Position numbers and translations under genes: made by a program. Shown here piece after piece: positions 5,301 through 5,759 of a DNA stretch of 5,759 nt. Under the pieces are notes generated by a model, which worked only from the letters and a program-made list of their open reading frames with translations, was not told the origin of the DNA and did no database searches. Each line of letters begins with the position of its first letter. Position 1 is the first letter of the stretch. Origin of the DNA: Victivallales bacterium (GTDB taxonomy: Bacteria; Verrucomicrobiota; Lentisphaeria; Oligosphaerales; Oligosphaeraceae); the NCBI GenBank assembly GCA_017615955.1, contig JAFZZD010000623.1:1-5759 (forward strand), written 5' to 3'.

Positions 5301-5759
5301 ACATTCGGCTCGATTTTGAACGAGGATGAAAGTTCCGCCGGCGGCAAGGTGACTTGGAATCCAAGTCCGGAACTGCTGTCACTGGGACGGAATCTGATGA
5401 AAAAGCTTTTTGCCGAGGAATCCATTGTTAAATATGAAGAAGTGCCAGAGGGGGTGCTGTCCTCCATTTACATTGAAAATGCGCCTGGAGGCAAGCCACG
5501 TTATGTGCTGCATTTGCTCAATGGCACTGGCATTGAACTCAAGGCGGGACAGACCATACCCGCAAATGCGCCAAAGGGCACCTGGTCGCCCATACAGAAA
5601 GATTTGGTGTTTGATTTTGCGCCTACAAAGAAGCAAGTGGCATTGACAGGCGAACCGAAGCAGGCAATGGCAGTGTCGCCAGACTTCAAGGGGCAGGTGC
5701 AATGCAGCATCAGCAAGACTGGTGACAGCACCTGGCGCATCACAATGCCCTCCAAGGCA
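2337..5759 (+). CDS. secreted GH42/GHL6-like glycoside hydrolase, 3' end outside window
   Basis: The frame stays open to the window edge, giving 1141 residues without a stop. Residues 1-21 are a signal peptide (MRKVIWLVVLAVLMNGG core), so the product is exported. Residues 22-410 are beta-rich, the second half resembling a jelly-roll carbohydrate-binding domain. Residues 486-790 read as a TIM barrel; strand 4 is LDGIMIDEVYF (606-616), followed by a C-x-C-x-x-C cluster (C622, C624, C627). Residues 811-990 (ARIALLYSTNS start, then VLLVMNAGNLSDD and GGTVYLSAHAG) resemble the GH42 trimerisation domain, a glutamine-amidotransferase-like fold. The rest is beta-rich and incomplete. Known families with this barrel-plus-trimerisation layout (GH42, GHL6) act on or are predicted to act on glycans; substrate and activity here are inference. 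E613 is the best acid/base candidate, but no nucleophile is obvious. The gene sits alone after a terminator and favours CCA proline codons, unlike its neighbours. Confidence 0.88.
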   Translation, partial: MRKVIWLVVLAVLMNGGIMSALDFEVTDGKELKVSLGNAPFILGESVIPEVKCEANVSKLQDGTVVWNVFGKANPDFPFRREAVVNRGGTEVEFSVMGRADSYNETLPVEMGYSVDVDVKRYAGGTYHAVGGRTQKPVESNGVIGEDGTFKPLLVNARVLVLTAKDGKDSIVFDFNPEGVTNYTGPSSKPGGRGVWGLSMKEGILKCSAFFKRDVYGGVLTAKALVYRGTKETWLERHALTKYSYCDPLVATGNFAFGDNTVGKMYQQVNGLFKADVAGVAGAGWEGAAPSIVTKEKSGAVYSAACGNGTAVFRVSGLKPGFYLVTARFTAYDEKRGPFSAKIGGAQYLENASLDAGTVGVATRIVHLDETARLELFGDWQLSTLALQLEHTDYEDYRFRRGFWRAAGLWEPTVALPSKNYLKEPEYTTDFGVVALAPYDCAAPEGYVLNLKKEVCQQKNNDEMAWRYDSLISGMGLGNGGSFLEWDTQDKIDRRLDELKGAGITTILMSSALSRHTFPYLAPAADAFFKRMAPAAHARGMKVLDHQDFSLLWLAGDGMRVAVPHPGALQQAIDDATGTRGYCLNNEKYSAMMRKEYLRQVKEWDLDGIMIDEVYFFHAKFCACPDCRRKFTRDTGLHLPMDETSKELFNKNSILWRVFQQWRIKCVGDWFVELRKTVSEVKPNFSLMVYTTHYGWGSTYSSLTKGAALPELARCCDFLGTEIMSRNVIAARRPVMAFRKMKNTLANYAGIPIFGLVYPQGSYDIAEFGWGLNNVANQVTWAIGTFPKPENADGDFQRWKMPVQRRYCKPAARIALLYSTNSKDYARNCAYNTEALGMGELLNDLGIQYEYILEESLADLSNYSVLLVMNAGNLSDDTVAKIRVFAEAGGTVYLSAHAGVYNELAVQRKKWPFADVFNATLKLPIASTKVDNLESTMGAYAAGLNAFRFIVLKGGVKGDVLVTSKGRNESPVVISAPYGKGRIIYSRLTFGSILNEDESSAGGKVTWNPSPELLSLGRNLMKKLFAEESIVKYEEVPEGVLSSIYIENAPGGKPRYVLHLLNGTGIELKAGQTIPANAPKGTWSPIQKDLVFDFAPTKKQVALTGEPKQAMAVSPDFKGQVQCSISKTGDSTWRITMPSKA

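Overview
The window holds a tRNA gene, an overlapping pair of unrecognised genes and the first 1141 codons of a large secreted glycoside-hydrolase-like gene. All are on the plus strand. I see no credible minus-strand gene, CRISPR array, transposase, integrase or phage gene. Base composition is moderately GC-rich, and two of the three protein genes have clear Shine-Dalgarno sites. A large secreted protein combining a TIM barrel with a GH42-trimerisation-like domain, beside lineage-restricted-looking coiled-coil genes, would suit a polysaccharide-degrading Gram-negative bacterium, perhaps of the Lentisphaerota/Kiritimatiellota/Verrucomicrobiota group. That placement is inference only; no marker gene here fixes the taxon.

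Layout. Positions 1-96 carry two 43-bp tandem repeat units and the start of a third, probably continuing beyond the left edge. Two hairpins follow (98-120 and 125-154); the second, with a short T run, could end an upstream transcript. A sigma70-like promoter (176-205) precedes tRNA-Cys(GCA) at 223-296 with encoded CCA, and an intrinsic terminator lies at 314-351. A 132-codon gene (385-783) then overlaps a 457-codon coiled-coil gene (767-2140) by 17 bp; the pair looks like one transcription unit and ends at a strong intrinsic terminator (2161-2199).

The intergenic segment 2141-2336 is mostly a 117-bp element (2201-2317): GTGGACW heptamers in inverted orientation at its ends and two perfect 8-bp hairpins inside. 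Ten bases after its end is the ribosome binding site of the third gene, which runs from 2337 off the right edge. Its product has a signal peptide, a beta-rich N-terminal half, a TIM-barrel-like region with a DE...CxCxxC motif that resembles the acid/base and zinc site of GH42 beta-galactosidases, a Rossmann-like domain resembling the GH42 trimerisation domain, and an incomplete beta-rich C-terminus.

The three parts look functionally separate: a housekeeping tRNA, a cytoplasmic pair of unknown role, and a secreted carbohydrate-active protein in its own transcription unit. The points most worth following are the GH42-like metal and acid/base site without an obvious nucleophile, the heptamer-flanked hairpin element, and the unknown overlapping pair.
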